Positions 54,285 through 64,000 of a DNA stretch of 64,000 nt are shown in pieces. Position 1 is the first letter of the stretch; each line of letters starts with the position of its first letter. The position numbers and the translations under genes were made by a program. Origin of the DNA: Siphonodentalium dalli. Lineage: Eukaryota > Mollusca > Scaphopoda > Gadilida > Siphonodentaliidae. The stretch spans positions 282,527,426 to 282,591,425 of the forward strand of contig CP136063.1 in the NCBI GenBank assembly GCA_032622095.1. The letters are read 5' to 3'. The notes beneath the pieces were generated by a model. It worked only from the letters and a program-made list of their open reading frames with translations, had not been told where the DNA came from and did not search any database.

Positions 54285-54893
54285 CAATGTGGTTTTCCCA
54301 ACCAACCATATTTCAAGTCCCCTACCTTAAAGTTGTTTGCTCCATTCATGTAAATCTAGGAACAAACATGTAATAACGAACAACGAAACAAGGAACGCAT
54401 GGCAACAATATAATCCGTAATGGATAATAGGTCAGTATCCAATACTATTTGTTGGACAATCTGATTATAAGCTTCCACTGATATTTCTCTTTATTAACCA
54501 AGACATGCGTCGACAAATATTAATCACCATATTCTCTTCCAACTGGTGTGCATTAGTTCGAGTGACAAATAATTTCATATATATTTGAGTGCAGTCATAT
54601 AAATCAAGTTTTCCCTTTGAAGTAGGCACAAGTCCAGAAAATATCATTGTCTATCTTTCTTACATGCTTATGGCATTTAATTTGCCTTTCAAATTTTTGC
54701 CAAATTTCTCAAATTTAAAAAAATCAGAAATTTACATTTTATGTAAATAACAAGCCTTCGATGACAAGGACTCTGGACTATAGTCCTAGATAAATAAAGT
54801 CTCTTTGACCTATTTTATAGTAAATATTTAATGACATAACTTTTCAAACTCGTCATTCATTATAGTTTGTTGGAAAAATATTGGAAGACATAG
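54285..54893. other. Intron-like sequence shared with the second copy
   Basis: No coding signal. Similar in order and sequence to 62660-63530 (GGAACAAACATGTAATAACG, CAATATAATCCGTAA, CAATCTGATTATAAGCTTCC, AACAAGCCTTCGATG), so the tandem duplication includes non-coding DNA. Confidence 0.6.
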
Positions 54894-54957
54894 TATTTTG
54901 AGATGTAGTGTACAGAATGTATATTTTGCAATATTTAAAACTTTGAATACCGAACAA

Positions 54958-55172
54958 ATGCAGTCCATATCCGAGGAGCGTCAATTAGTCAATGCAGAGC
55001 GAAATGATTCATATCAACAAGCAATAGAACACCGCGATAAACTCATTCAACTCAATCAGATCGCTAGTCCTAAATATATGTCTGCAATAAATAATAACGA
55101 TAGCCCAGGCACAGAGTCCGTTCCATCCGATAATCTGTCCACTACCCGAGGTTGTAATAGAGTAAAAGATAA
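54958..55172 (+). CDS. Possible internal exon, charged helical protein segment
   Basis: Open frame with MQSISEERQLVNAERNDSYQ, QAIEHRDKLIQLNQ and a Ser/Asn-rich end, followed by AAAG|GTAATT as a possible donor. The helical Q/E/R pattern ending in -D-Y--A---D resembles linker helices in some UBX or HECT-ligase proteins, but this is too weak to name. The acceptor is unclear and the phase does not match the next exon I can see, so other exons may lie between. Confidence 0.3.
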
Positions 55173-55199
55173 AGGTAATTTCTAAATTAACAAGAGGTG

Positions 55200-55870
55200 T
55201 GCACTTGCATGCTAGCATACCCCCACCGTGGCAAATTCAACCCGCATTATACATAAACCCAACAAATAAGATTTTTTACTTTAAAGAAAAATTTGGATTA
55301 ATAATATCGATATGGTGTCGCAAGAAGCTAGTACAGAAAAAAATATTCAAATTGGTTCATATTTGTTCGAATGATTGCAGAAACCCAAAAAGGGTAGAAA
55401 ATGAAACGCAACTTAACTGTGGTAAAAATCATTGTTCCGAAAACCCATATTCGAAGAAACTTCCGGAAAATATCCCAACTTGATAGCATCCACACAATAA
55501 ATAAGTCGAAAATGAAGTGTAATGTTCGGAAAAACAGTCCGAGCCAACCCTGAGCCGCATCATGTAGAGAGGGTGTTGTGAGAAGCATGTATACCAAAAA
55601 TTATTGAAATCGGTTCACATTTGTTAAAGTTATTAAGTCGGACAGAATTTTCTAAGTCAAAATAAGTCGAAAAGCAAGGCGCAACTTAAAAAAAGAAAAT
55701 CGGACTGCACCGCAATTAGCATCATGCGGAGAGGCAGTCCTAAGGAGATTGCATACAAATTTTCTTTGAAATCGGTTCATAGGTTATGAGGTCGGACACA
55801 CAGAGGGAGAAAGTGACGGACAGACGCAGTCAATCCAGTATAACCCCCTTTTGTGGGGGTATAATAATTA
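55200..55870. repeat. Dispersed repeat with GACGGACAGACGCAG tail
   Basis: Ends GAAAGTGACGGACAGACGCA, then the hairpin TATAACCCCCTTTTGTGGGGGTATAATAATTAG, as at 11490-11520. Internal units about 220 bp apart repeat AAATCGGTTCA(C/T)A and (A/C)TTATGAGGTCGGACA or AGTTATTAAGTCGGACA. Confidence 0.6.
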
Positions 55871-57990
55871 GTAAATTAGCTTGGTTATGATCGTGTTTCT
55901 TGGTTATGATCGTGTTTCTTGGTTATGATCGTGTTTCTCTCCTACACAAAATATGTTGCTATACATACTATTATGTTGAGGTGACAAATCTGATATTGTT
56001 CATCATAATTTTGGGTAGCGATCAGATGGGATCGAATAGCCTTGATTAGTAACCTCCATATCCTTCTATGTTGCCAATGTTTTTCGGCTTTATAGTGACG
56101 GATGTTATTAATCAAGTTTATTCTCCATCTGGTCGCTTCCATTGCTAGGACCAGTATCAAAATAACACCATCCCCAACAGTCCTGGATTACACCTGTGAT
56201 GGCATAGAGTATTCAACAAGTCAGATTTGTATTGTAGTCACCAGTGCTAATTAATTCATTTAATTTATTATGAAATCATCCTGTTGTGCTTGATTAGTAA
56301 CCTCCATATCCTTCTATGTTGCCAATGTTTTTCGGCTTTAGGGACGGAGGTTATTAATCAAGTTTATGCTCTGTCTGGTCGCTTTGGACATTTCTTATTG
56401 ATTCACACGTCTTCTACAAGTGATCTGTTTTGTAGACACAATTGGCAGTGCTGATTAATTCAATTAATTTAATATAAAATCATCCTGTCGATTTTTATCA
56501 AACATGTGCTAAACTTGCTAAACAACTGTATGCCTCGTTAACTGTACATCACACATTTAACTTGGCCCATATATTTATAGCCTTTGTATAAATTGATTGT
56601 ATATAGTCTTATTTTAACTATCGTGCTATATTAGATTGTGTCACGATTGATCTGTTATTTATTGTAAGTTTTTGTAACGGTACTTCACCTCGAATTTACA
56701 TCAAGAATTGAATTTCACCAACTAACTTTTGCAACTGAAACCATCATGATATCGATCAGATGGGAAATGGCCTTGATTAGTAACCTCCATATCCTTCTAT
56801 GTTGCCAATGTGTTTCGGCTTTAGTGATGGAGGTTATTAATCAAGTTTATGCTCTGCCTGGTCGCTTCGGACATTTCTTATTGATTCACATGTCTTCTAC
56901 AAGTGATCTGTTTTGTATAGACACAATTGGCAGTGCTGATTAATTCATTTAATTTATTATAAAATCATCCTGTCGATTTTTAAAGCAGCTCAAAGTATAA
57001 TTTATTTGTGGTGTCTGGTTCATTCGGTCCCAGGTAAACTATTCACGTTAAATTCTGTCGAAATCTTTTTGTATTTTATGTTTCCAAACAGAACTCGCAC
57101 CACTAACAGACTATAAATGACAAAACACTGAATTCAACTACAGTCTATATATATTTATCTTAGCAATTTTTATAATATAGCTCCCCTGGAGAGTCTGGGT
57201 CGTGTCTCAGAATTTTGACAATCCTGTAACTTAAACGAGCAGTAGTATGATGCCTACCACTAGCCAACTATAATTTATACCATAAATCTAGCATCCTTGT
57301 AAATACAAACCACGGCGGAGTTCATCATAGTAAGCCCGCCTTATGCTGGTGGCAGACACAATTGTGGACAGTGTACAAACAAGCACAGGCAAAACTTTGC
57401 AGGTGCTAATGCCGACAAACCTGAGTGTCGGAAAGCGGCAAAACAAAACATAAAAAAGCGATACTGATTCACGAGCGGTGAAAAACAAATTCAACCCATG
57501 TGACAGGTATAACTCGTTCAAAAATGAGCGCACAGAAAGTGTATATAAGGGTTACTTTGGATACCATATGCATATCCGTTACAATAGTCATCATGAACAC
57601 TAGAAGACCAACAAGGAAACCACAGCCGAACCACAGTCGAACCACAGCCGAACCACATCCGAACCAATTTTTTGGTAAAGTTCGAGGACGGAGTTTTGAT
57701 GGTTTGAACGAAGTCCCTATTCAAAGGAATTGATACACTTGAAAAGATAAATATTGGTATGAGGTATGTTGTCCAGTATAACAGGGCAATCGATTATGGC
57801 ATAAGCACAGGTTAGTGAGTGTCGAAAATTATGTCGATTAATTAGACAGTGACCATACCAATTTCATAAAGTGACACACAACTTGAAACGTACGTCTCTT
57901 GATTTTCCAACAAAAATTAATTGCATTATTATTCATTGGTTAGTCATTTCCCCAACATAAAATATCTTTAGAACTGGTTCGTAAAAAACA
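55870..57990. repeat. Three copies of a hairpin repeat; otherwise no gene
   Basis: CTTGATTAGTAACCTCCATA...GGAGGTTATTAATCAAG occurs at about 56040, 56289 and 56772. Each is an inverted repeat with TATGTTGCCAATG in the loop, followed by TCAAGTTTATGCTCTG and GTCGCTT. The last two also share about 100 bp downstream. A triple GGTTATGATCGTGTTTCTT lies at 55881-55940. ORFs near 57300-57730 show no domain. Confidence 0.75.
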
Positions 57991-57996
57991 TAATCT

Positions 57997-58336
57997 AAAC
58001 AGTCCAGTTGTGTAATTGTAGTTTTGTTTTGTTTACCCTGTGCCAATGCATTCTCTTATATATGCGAGTCGACCATAGGTCGCCTCGCATATATAAGAGA
58101 ATGCATTGGCCTAACAATTTTTTATCTTTTTTTTTAAATAAATGTTTGACAATTTTTAGGACATAAAATAAAAAAAACATCCATTACCTTGCAGGGAGCC
58201 CCACACATATATAGAATCAAATAGAAGAGTGTCGTCTGCTCATGTTTGTCTGGGGCTCTATATTATGTTTTTCATGAACCAGTTCTAAAGATATTTTCAC
58301 CCATACAAACAGTCCAGTTGTGTAATTGTAGTTTTG
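57997..58336. mobile_element. Palindrome-bearing MITE, type C, between 30-bp direct repeats
   Basis: AAACAGTCCAGTTGTGTAAT and the next 10 bases occur at 57997-58026 and 58307-58336. AATATCTTTAGAACTGGTTC at the left is inverted at 58280-58297. A perfect 69-bp palindrome lies at 58042-58110. The inner segment TCGTCTGCTCATGTTTGTCT is shared, inverted, with the element at 61105-61526. Confidence 0.7.
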
Positions 58337-58349
58337 ACTTCACTACTGT

Positions 58350-58522
58350 ACGGAGTCTTAGCTAAATAAATATAATAAACACCACACATAAATATAATAA
58401 ACACTACACATAAGAGATATCAAGTATTTACAATCTATGTAATACTGGCTTAGCTAAATAAATATAATAAACACTACACATGAGAGATATCAAGTATTTA
58501 CAATCTATGTAATACTGGCTTC
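58350..58522. repeat. Tandem duplication of about 72 bp
   Basis: TAGCTAAATAAATATAATAA...GAGATATCAAGTATTTACAA...GTAATACTGGCT occurs twice in succession, with a further short AATATAATAAACACCACACA duplication in the first copy. Confidence 0.85.
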
Positions 58523-58750
58523 AACTTTTATGCGAATCTCGATCACTAGCTCATTTCTTATTCGTCATGTCAAATGCTCGTATAACCTCGATAAGCAACT
58601 ATCTTAGTTGCCACATGATGCAAATATGTGATTTTATTAGTCGCAAATCTTAAAATATATTGCAATGATATATCCATCATATCGCGATCGGTCCAGTCAT
58701 TTTTATGAAATTTTATTTTTCATTGGTGAATTTGATCAATTTTAATTCAG

Positions 58751-58843
58751 GTGCTGGCTTCCGGTACATACATTAAAATGAAAGAGATGGAGAAACAGCT
58801 CCTGCAAGATGAAGCAAACAAGACCTCGCTCTCTGAGAACAAG
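58751..58843 (+). CDS. Probable internal exon (31 codons)
   Basis: Flanked by TTTTAATTCAG| and |GTAGCTAT. It is open in phase 0 through all 93 nt: VLASGTYIKMKEMEKQ followed by LLQDEANKTSLSENK. The charged, helical composition fits a coiled-coil segment. It joins in phase with the terminal exon at 59594-59683. It probably belongs with the exons at 53880-55172, but that link is not proven. Confidence 0.5.
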
Positions 58844-59593
58844 GTAGCTATATTAAGTAACACATTTGTAGTATAAATTAGGGTAAACTTTACACTTGAA
58901 ATAGCAAGATCAGCTATTTTTTTTTAATGTCATAAAATTTGCCAAATTCTATTCTAATTGTCTTTTATCGATGCAGTGAGAGTCATCATTTTTTTTTATT
59001 CAAATCGTGAGTGTATATATAAGTTCATAAATGTAGTTATAAATGCCCAAAAACGTATACCTTCTCTGCGACTCGACTGCAATTTTTGGACATTTTATTC
59101 AATACCGAGGCCATCATCGCAACACTGAAAACAATACTCTGATCGGTTACCGAAAGATGAATAGGAATAAATAAGAATTCACCATGAAAATCACTCAAAG
59201 CGAAAGTCAGTCTATAAATGTTGGCAACATTTATGTCACTTGAAAATAACCGCAGTATGCCTTTAATCAATAGTATTGACATATTATAATGTAAGATTGA
59301 CATATTATAATGTAAGAATTGTCCACAACGTGAATATAACTAAGACAGATAACTATAGAAACTTATAAATTTGAGAAAATTTCGTCGTGAACCGATAGCA
59401 GTATGCAAAGAGATAAAAAAAATACGTTTTTCTGTTTATATGAGGGTTGAAATAAATATTGTTTTCTTATATTATACTAAAAGACATACGCATCAAATAT
59501 AATGGAAAACAAAGCATATAACTGGATCACTACAGTGAGATAATATACACGTTGCATTTTATGATGATTATTTAACATGCATTTTCCTTTTAG

Positions 59594-59683
59594 GAGTCAG
59601 ACCCCAGAAGTGAGACTGAGAGCATTATATTTGAGAGCATGGACGCAACGATAACATATTCGCTGGATGTGTCTGACTGTTAA
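59594..59683 (+). CDS. Probable terminal exon; stop codon lies in a MITE target site
   Basis: Acceptor TTTTCCTTTTAG| is followed by 29 codons (ESDPRSETESIIFESM, then DATITYSLDVSDC) and TAA at 59681-59683. It is in phase 0 with the exon at 58751-58843. The stop is part of the TTAA (59680-59683) into which the piggyBac-like MITE inserted, so the reading frame is intact but the 3' UTR begins with 390 bp of MITE. Confidence 0.5.
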   Translation, partial: ESDPRSETESIIFESMDATITYSLDVSDC

Positions 59684-60074
59684 CCCTTTACCCAACAAAC
59701 CGGCCAAAACCGGCCAAATAAAGCTTCAACAGCCTAAAATATCTTCGGTCTGTCTCAATAGAACCATACAAATATGGATATCATTGGAACCGGCTCCTTG
59801 ACCACATTGTGATAGTTACAGTTAGCCCTGTGCCAATGCATTCTCTTATATATGCGAGTCGACCATAGGTCGCCTCGCATATATAAGAGAATGCATTGGC
59901 CTAAAAAAAATCTTTTTTTAACACTTTTTACCGTTTTTTCTTACATTCTTTAACAATTTTATAATTTTTAATGTGATAAGCCAATGCATTCTCTTATATA
60001 TGCGAGGCGACCTATGGTCGACTCGCATATATAAGAGAATGCATTGGCACAGGGCCCTTCTGTTGGGTAAAGGG
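59684..60074. mobile_element. piggyBac-like MITE, type A, at a stop codon
   Basis: TTAA at 59680-59683 and 60075-60078, ends CCCTTTACCCAACAAACC and CTGTTGGGTAAAGGG. Perfect 69-bp palindromes at 59832-59900 and 59980-60048. Nearly identical to 25189-25576 and, inverted, to 34360-34741. Confidence 0.9.
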
Positions 60075-60115
60075 TTAACATGTGTTTTATTGTTAACTTG
60101 TATTTTATGTTTCAG

Positions 60116-60453
60116 AATGTATATATGCTTGGTGGGTTTTAGAATAAATTAAACTAACTGCATTCAACATTGGTAGCAGAGCGATCGAACCTAGGCACAA
60201 GATGGCTACAAGTAATCCTTCATTTTGAAACCCACCAAGTCTGGGCCAAAATACAGATTATGATCAGTGGAAAAGGGAAGTCGCGATGTGGTAAATCGTT
60301 ACAAACTTGGAGGAAAAAAAGCGAGCTGTGGCTTTGGCTTTGAGTCTGGAAGGAAAGCAGAGGGAGGTTGCCCTGACTATAGATGCAACAGCACTGATTG
60401 TCGACAATGGTGTTAAAGTATTGATCGATGAACTTGACAAACTTGCAAAATAG
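60116..60453 (+). pseudogene. LTR-retrotransposon fragment: primer-binding site and gag start
   Basis: TTGGTAGCAGAGCG (60170-60183) resembles the TGGTA-CAGAGC primer-binding site that follows a 5' LTR. From ATG 60202, gag-like coding follows: DYDQWKREVAMW, VTNLEEKKRAVALALSLEGK and DNGVKVLIDELDKLAK, the copia-type gag pattern. TGA and TAA interrupt it in frame, and TAG closes it at 60451-60453. No protease, integrase, reverse transcriptase or second LTR is seen. Inactive. Confidence 0.6.
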
Positions 60454-61104
60454 TATACCCCCCCTTTTATATATATATATACATTTAAAAAAAAAACATA
60501 ACTGCATGGTATAATGAATGTCAAGACTAGCTGATAAAGAGAAAGGCGGCCGATTCTTCTCCCTCCAACTGCACCCAAAAAGCAGAAGCAGGTAATTAGC
60601 ATATGTTCAGAGTTTTCAACAGTTTCCAATCAATCTAGACATAATGATTAAAAGAACATGAGATATAATCCGACTTGTCTTCAGTCAACATAACAAAATA
60701 TGAATCTATTAGTTTTGTTTTTTTAATATATGGCCATGCCAACACTCTCTAAAATGCGAAGTGACAAAACGTTTGGCCAGAAATGCCCATTCATATCTAC
60801 ATGCAGGCCCAAAGAGGACAGCTACCAGTAATTTTTCTATGCTGTTCATGTGCCTCCTACGGAGGTCGTTTCAGAGAGGGCGTGTGGACAGTCCCGAGGA
60901 AAGAAAATTTATCGTACATTTGGAAATGCATCCCTGGCAGATTTACACACTGCATTGTGATTGTGCCCCACCTTTATTATAAGCAATTCATGACTCAATA
61001 TTGGTTGAAAATGTTTATTTGCCATTCCACCATTGTTTTAATTTTTCAATGGTTATCATATATCAAAACATTTGAAGACATTTCTCCAAAGGCCCAAAGC
61101 CATA

Positions 61105-61526
61105 TGTGACCCGCCATATCAAATCCAGTCGTAAGTCGGGATTTTTTTTACCATAGGTCGCCTCGCATATATAAGAGAATGCATTGGCCTAACAATTTTT
61201 TACAATTTTAATAATTTTTTCTTGTATTCTTTAACAATTTTATAATTTCACCCATACAGAGCCCCAGACAAACATGAGCAGACGACACTCTTCTATATGC
61301 TTCTATATATGTGTGGGGCTCCCTGCAGGGTAATGAATGTTTTTTATTTTATGTCCTAAAAATTGTAAGAAACATTTATTTAAAAAAAATGATAAAACAT
61401 TGTTATGCCAATGGATTCTCTTATATATGCGAGGCGACCTATGGTCGACTTGCATATATAAGAGAATGTATTGGCACAGGGTAAAACAAATCTGACTTAC
61501 GACTGGATTTGATATGGCGGGTCACA
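61105..61526. mobile_element. MITE with TGTGACCCGCC ends carrying the palindrome module, type C
   Basis: TGTGACCCGCCATATCAAAT and CCAGTCGTAAGTC are inverted exactly at the right (61494-61526). These termini are unrelated to the TTAA/CCC ends of the other palindrome elements. It contains a right half-palindrome (about 61150-61189) and a full one (61407-61475, three or so mismatches). No clear target duplication seen. It sits between two direct copies of GCCCATTCATATCTACA-type sequence (60784 and 61672). Confidence 0.8.
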
Positions 61527-61912
61527 AATGTGCATCCGATAATACACCAGCCTTAAATGTTAAAGCACTAACAAGAAAGCAGCTGTTTTATTTATAATTA
61601 TGTATAATGCTGTGTGTTAATCTAATGAAATGATCTTATTTGTATGTGTTCATGCTTATGAGGACTGGTGATGCCCATTCATATCTACAGCCAGGTCCGA
61701 AGAGGTCGGCTACCAGTAATATTTCTATGCTGTGCATGGGCCTCCTATGGAGGTCCGTTTCATTGACTCAGAAGTTTTTGTTGTGATGGATTGTTATTAC
61801 AAATGTATGGATCTGACCAGTAGGATATGACCTCACTGGGCACAGACTAAACTTACATTAGGAGACAGTGAGTTTCTATGGAGTTTATGTTGTGAGGGAA
61901 GTTTATTCGGAA

Positions 61913-62652
61913 TGTCTGGCGAGCAGGATATTAGCATGGGATCAGCCACCTACTCGGATGAGTTGATTGACATACATGTACATGACTGGTGAGCAGGATA
62001 TTAGCATGGGATCAGCCACCTACTCGGATGAGTTGATTGACATACATGTACACGACTGGTGAGCAGGATATTAGTATGGCCTCAGCCACCTACTCAGATG
62101 AGTTGATTGACATACATGTACATGACTGGTGAGCAGGATATTAGCATGGACTCAGCAACCTACTGGGATGAGTTGATTGACATACATGTACACAAGCACG
62201 TGAGCAGGATATTAGCATGGACTCAGCAACCTACTAGGATGAATTGATTGACATACATGTACACGAGCACGTGAGCAGGATATTAGCATGGCCTCCGCCA
62301 CCTACTCGGATGAGTTGATTGACATACATGTACACGACTGGTGAGCAGGATATTAGCATGGCCTCAGCCACCTACTCAGATGAGTTGATTGACATACATG
62401 TACACGACTGGTGAGCAGGATATTAGCATGGCCTCAGCCACCTACTCGGATGAGTTGATTGACATACATGGACACGAGCACGTGAGCAGGATATTAGCAT
62501 GGACTCAGCAACCTACTCGGATGAGTTGATTGACATACATGTACACAAGCACGTTCCACAAAATATTTGGTTTTCTTTGAATGGAAACATAGTTTGTTCT
62601 CCCACAGATGACAAAAATCAACCACCCGGCTACAGCTTTGCAGATACATGCA
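61913..62652 (+). pseudogene. Second copy of the repeat-expanded first exon
   Basis: ATG at 61913 again starts MSGEQDIS. Its reading frame ends after one unit at TGG TGA, because the 70-bp unit shifts frame. The unique 3' part (VPQNIWFSLNGNIVCSPTDD, QPPGYSFADTC) matches the copy at 53880-54267 and ends CAG|GTACATGTAAGAGG. Sequence upstream (GTGAGTTTCTATGGAGTTTA) also matches 53836 onward, so the two are a tandem duplication about 8 kb apart. The copy continues beyond the exon to about 63530. It could still be expressed from a start in the last unit. Confidence 0.5.
61921..62553. repeat. 70-bp minisatellite of nine exon-derived units
   Basis: GAGCAGGATATTAGCATGG starts at 61921, 61991, 62061, 62131, 62202, 62273, 62343, 62413 and 62484, spaced 70-71 bp. 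Each unit has CCACCTACTCGGATGAGTTG and GACATACATGTACACGA. Two unit subtypes (ending GACTGG or GAGCACG) are interspersed. Confidence 0.95.
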
Positions 62653-64000
62653 GGTACATGTAAGAGGCCAAAATGAAAAAAATGTGTTTGGGGTTTTCCC
62701 TACAAACCATACTTTAAGTCCCCTACTGTAATGTTTTTTGTTCCATTCATGTAAATCAAGGAACATAATAACAGACTACCACAACAAGTACCATCATGGC
62801 AACAATCTATAAAGGATAACAGGTCAATATCACATACAATCTATAAAGGATAACAGGTCAATTTTATTTATTAGACAATCTGATTATAAGCTTCCTTCTC
62901 ATATTTCTCATATTAACCAAGACATGTATCAACCTATATTAACCAAGACATGTGTCAACAAATATTAAACACCATATTCTTTTCCTACAATTACTGGTGT
63001 GCATTAGTTCAAATGACAAATAATCAATTTCATATCTATGTGAGTGCAGTCATAATTTACTAACGAACAACCATAACAAGGACCGTCATGGCAACAATAT
63101 AATCCGTAAAGGATAACAGGTCAGTATCCCACACAATTTTATTTATTAGACAATCTGATTATAAGCTTCCTTCTCATATTTCTCATATTAACCAAGACAT
63201 GTATCAACCTATATTAACCAAGACATGTATCAACCTATATTAACCAAGACATGTGTCAACCTATATTAACCAAGACATGTATCAACCTATTCTCTTCCTA
63301 CAGTTATTGGTGTGCATTAGTTCGAACGACAAATAATCAATTTCATAACTATTTGAGTGCAGTCATCAAAATTATGTCAAGTTTTCCCTCTGAAGGTGCC
63401 ATAAGTCCAGAAAATATCATTGTCTATCTTGCTCAGATGCTTATGCCATTTAATTAGCCTTTTACATTTTTCAAAATTTCAAACAATCGCAAATTTACAT
63501 TTTATGTAAATAACAAGCCTTCGATGTGCGGTATAAATAGCCTGGTCACAACTTATTTGGCGAGACAGCCATTCCAAAACTGCACAAAAGAGTTTGAAGG
63601 AGTGCTATCCTGATGCATATAACAAAACACAATCGGAAAGACACCCCTATTATGATCACAATGATCGAAGTCCCATAACAATTGCGATATAAATAAGCCG
63701 AGAAATAAATAATACCCCCACCGGTTGTCGGCTATCTTAATCGCAAATGCTCATATGACGTCGAGTGAGTAAACTAATTAAAAACACAGAATCTTGAGTC
63801 TGAGTTAATTGTGTCTACCTATATGTCATTTGAGTGGCGATGTAAAATGCAGAATCGACATGAGCGCATGAGTAATGGAATTACAGCGATGCATGTCAAA
63901 AACATTGTGTATACGTGGTGAATTGTCATTGCCCGGTGAGTTACATGTGTGTATCTTCACTTGTGATTTGTCATAAGTGCTGTTTGGAAATTCATTGCTT
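62653..64000. other. Intron-like sequence with a small tandem repeat; no further gene
   Basis: TATTAACCAAGACATGTATC-AACC units repeat at 62910-62960 and 63188-63290. A TATAAATAG near 63533 could be a promoter, but no ORF follows that I can support before the window ends. Confidence 0.4.

Noticed and set aside
57500-57733. 77-codon ORF with a Pro/His/Asn-rich centre
   Set aside because: The centre comes from a short tandem repeat (CCGAACCACA); no other coding signal.
60220-60629. Minus-strand ORFs of 95 and 121 codons
   Set aside because: They are antisense to the gag-like sequence and show no domain of their own.
61921-62553. CRISPR-like regularly spaced repeats
   Set aside because: Units are contiguous tandem copies without unique spacers, in eukaryotic DNA.
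1-64000. tRNA, rRNA or other canonical RNA genes
   Set aside because: I looked for A/B-box-like tRNA motifs and conserved rRNA segments and saw none I could support by eye.

Overview
This window is nuclear DNA of an invertebrate animal. It is AT-rich and gene-poor, has intron-bearing genes, and is dominated by transposons, MITEs, minisatellites and viral fossils. Several dispersed repeats (3' ends rich in GGACGGACGG; tandem units beginning AAATCCAAGATGGC; a TTTGGGTTTAACGTCGTTTT segment near 15.2 kb) resemble repeats familiar from marine molluscs. A mollusc, perhaps a bivalve, is the best guess, but it is an inference with no conserved host gene behind it. A 100-N assembly gap lies at 2452-2551.

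Layout. 0-6 kb: a hAT-like MITE (646-1117), a broken C2H2 zinc-finger gene, the assembly gap, and a 2.57 kb element with TTA duplications and long terminal inverted repeats (PIF/Harbinger type). 7.5-11.2 kb: a degenerate TTAA-flanked MITE, then a 3.25 kb inverted-repeat-bounded unit with two divergent small genes. One encodes a short protein with an NRF1/erect-wing-like DNA-binding segment. The ends of the unit are studded with GCGCATGTGC-type motifs, which are one base from the NRF1 consensus. 13.8-18.4 kb: decayed ORFs with CARD-like and SGNH-hydrolase-like pieces. 18.4-24.0 kb: a Polinton/Maverick (adintovirus-like) remnant with protein-primed DNA polymerase B, adenain-like protease and hexon-like capsid. 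Unusually, it also carries PC4-like and TBP-like transcription factors. All but the capsid ORF show stops or frameshifts.

24-37 kb: dispersed repeats, piggyBac-like MITEs built around a 69-bp palindrome, and a cluster of three small genes for acidic proteins (28.9-31.0 kb), two of them clear tandem paralogues with a shared promoter block. 37.6-44 kb: minisatellites and remnants of FLYWCH/MULE, hAT and OTU/MULE transposases. 45.9-46.6 kb: a circovirus-like endogenous Rep fragment with a stem-loop upstream. 46.9-53.8 kb: a hAT-like element with an 8-bp duplication, carrying a full-length LINE (intact ORF1 and ORF2, 12-bp target duplication, probable 3' transduction). 53.8-64 kb: a tandemly duplicated host-like locus whose first exon has expanded into a 70-bp minisatellite, small downstream exons, and more palindrome MITEs, one sitting exactly on a stop codon.

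How parts relate. The most coherent systems are (1) the 7.9-11.2 kb unit, where an element-encoded NRF1-like protein could bind NRF1-like sites at the element ends, and (2) the viral-like remnant with its own TBP-like and PC4-like genes. The 69-bp palindrome recurs in at least seven MITEs with at least two kinds of termini and looks like a module that moves between them.
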